Source: Bacteroidales bacterium UBA4345 | GTDB taxonomy: Bacteria; Bacteroidota; Bacteroidia; Bacteroidales; Paludibacteraceae | Length of the DNA stretch: 12,685 nt | Reading direction: 5' to 3' | Assembly: GCA_002396385.1 (NCBI GenBank) | Contig: DGTD01000047.1 | Coordinates: forward strand, 1-12,685 | Shown here: positions 12,580 to 12,685 of the stretch, in pieces | Layout: the number at the start of each line of letters is the position of its first letter | Position numbering within the stretch: the first letter of the stretch is position 1 | Made by a program: the position numbers and the translations under genes | The notes under the pieces: generated by a model | What the model was told of the DNA's origin: nothing | Database searches by the model: none | The model's input: only the letters and a program-made list of their open reading frames with translations

Positions 12580-12685
12580 ATGCTTCATTAGACTTAGACT
12601 TAGAACGGCGCTTAACAGCATATTCAGCTGCATTTTTGTCGAGCTTAGTAATCATAAAACGGATCACCTTCTCGTCGCGGCGGAA
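12578..12685 (-). CDS. rpsF: 30S ribosomal protein bS6 (C-terminal end only)
   Basis: The last 35 codons of rpsF before TAA at 12580-12578; the rest lies beyond the window. Read by hand, they start FRRDEKVIRFMITKLDKNAA and end in a basic tail containing KRRSKSKSNEA. FRRDEKVIRFMITKLD is the bS6 C-terminal strand and helix, and a short basic tail is common in Bacteroidales. The order rpsF-rpsR-rplI is the conserved bacterial arrangement. The operon promoter must lie upstream, outside the window. Confidence 0.93.
   Translation of the reverse strand, partial: FRRDEKVIRFMITKLDKNAAEYAVKRRSKSKSNEA

Noticed and set aside
1..12685. CRISPR array, insertion sequence, prophage or defence system
   Set aside because: No regularly spaced repeats, transposase or phage motifs, or cas-like proteins are visible. 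Every long frame is accounted for by housekeeping or common accessory genes.

Overview
The window looks like ordinary chromosome from a member of the Bacteroidales (phylum Bacteroidota). Evidence is a Bacteroides-type glycyl-tRNA synthetase, a fused MurF-alanine racemase, the rpe-comEC pair, an HU protein of the Bacteroidales type, and about ten promoters built on the Bacteroidota motif (TTTG or TTG, 19-21 nt, then TAnnTTTG). Most genes lack a Shine-Dalgarno sequence. The genus cannot be fixed from this sequence. I see no phage, insertion sequence, CRISPR array or defence locus.

Layout, left to right. A truncated glyS lies on the minus strand (1-797). Next is a 600-bp gap without protein genes that holds two minus-strand RNA transcription units. 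One is a very short unit (about 911-993) whose promoter is overlain by a perfect palindrome. The other is a ~240-nt structured RNA (1055-1293) with its own promoter and terminator and a 6S-RNA-like rod shape. Back to back with the latter promoter, an RsmI-like methyltransferase and an MltF-like lytic transglycosylase lipoprotein form a plus-strand operon (1406-3603). A secreted CE2-like SGNH esterase converges on them from the minus strand. HU (minus) and a VC0807-family membrane protein (plus) diverge from a shared intergenic region. A large murF-alr fusion follows (6117-8579), then two identical tRNA-Cys genes with a promoter and a bidirectional terminator.

The right third is minus strand. 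It holds the rpsF-rpsR-rplI ribosomal operon and terminator, then rpe with a start codon almost on top of its promoter, then comEC. comEC is split by a -1 frame change at a run of nine A residues; the two halves together make one complete ComEC-like protein of about 687 residues.

Themes: cell-wall precursor supply and wall turnover (murF-alr, mltF, possibly the esterase), translation (glyS, tRNA-Cys, bS6/bS18/bL9, RsmI-like enzyme), and DNA uptake (comEC). The plus strand is rich in A relative to T whatever the gene direction; together with the minus-strand placement of ribosomal, HU and glyS genes this suggests the minus strand is the leading strand. The most notable items are the split comEC, the 6S-like RNA, the palindrome-controlled mini-transcript upstream of glyS, and the restriction of strong Shine-Dalgarno sites to rpsR and rplI.
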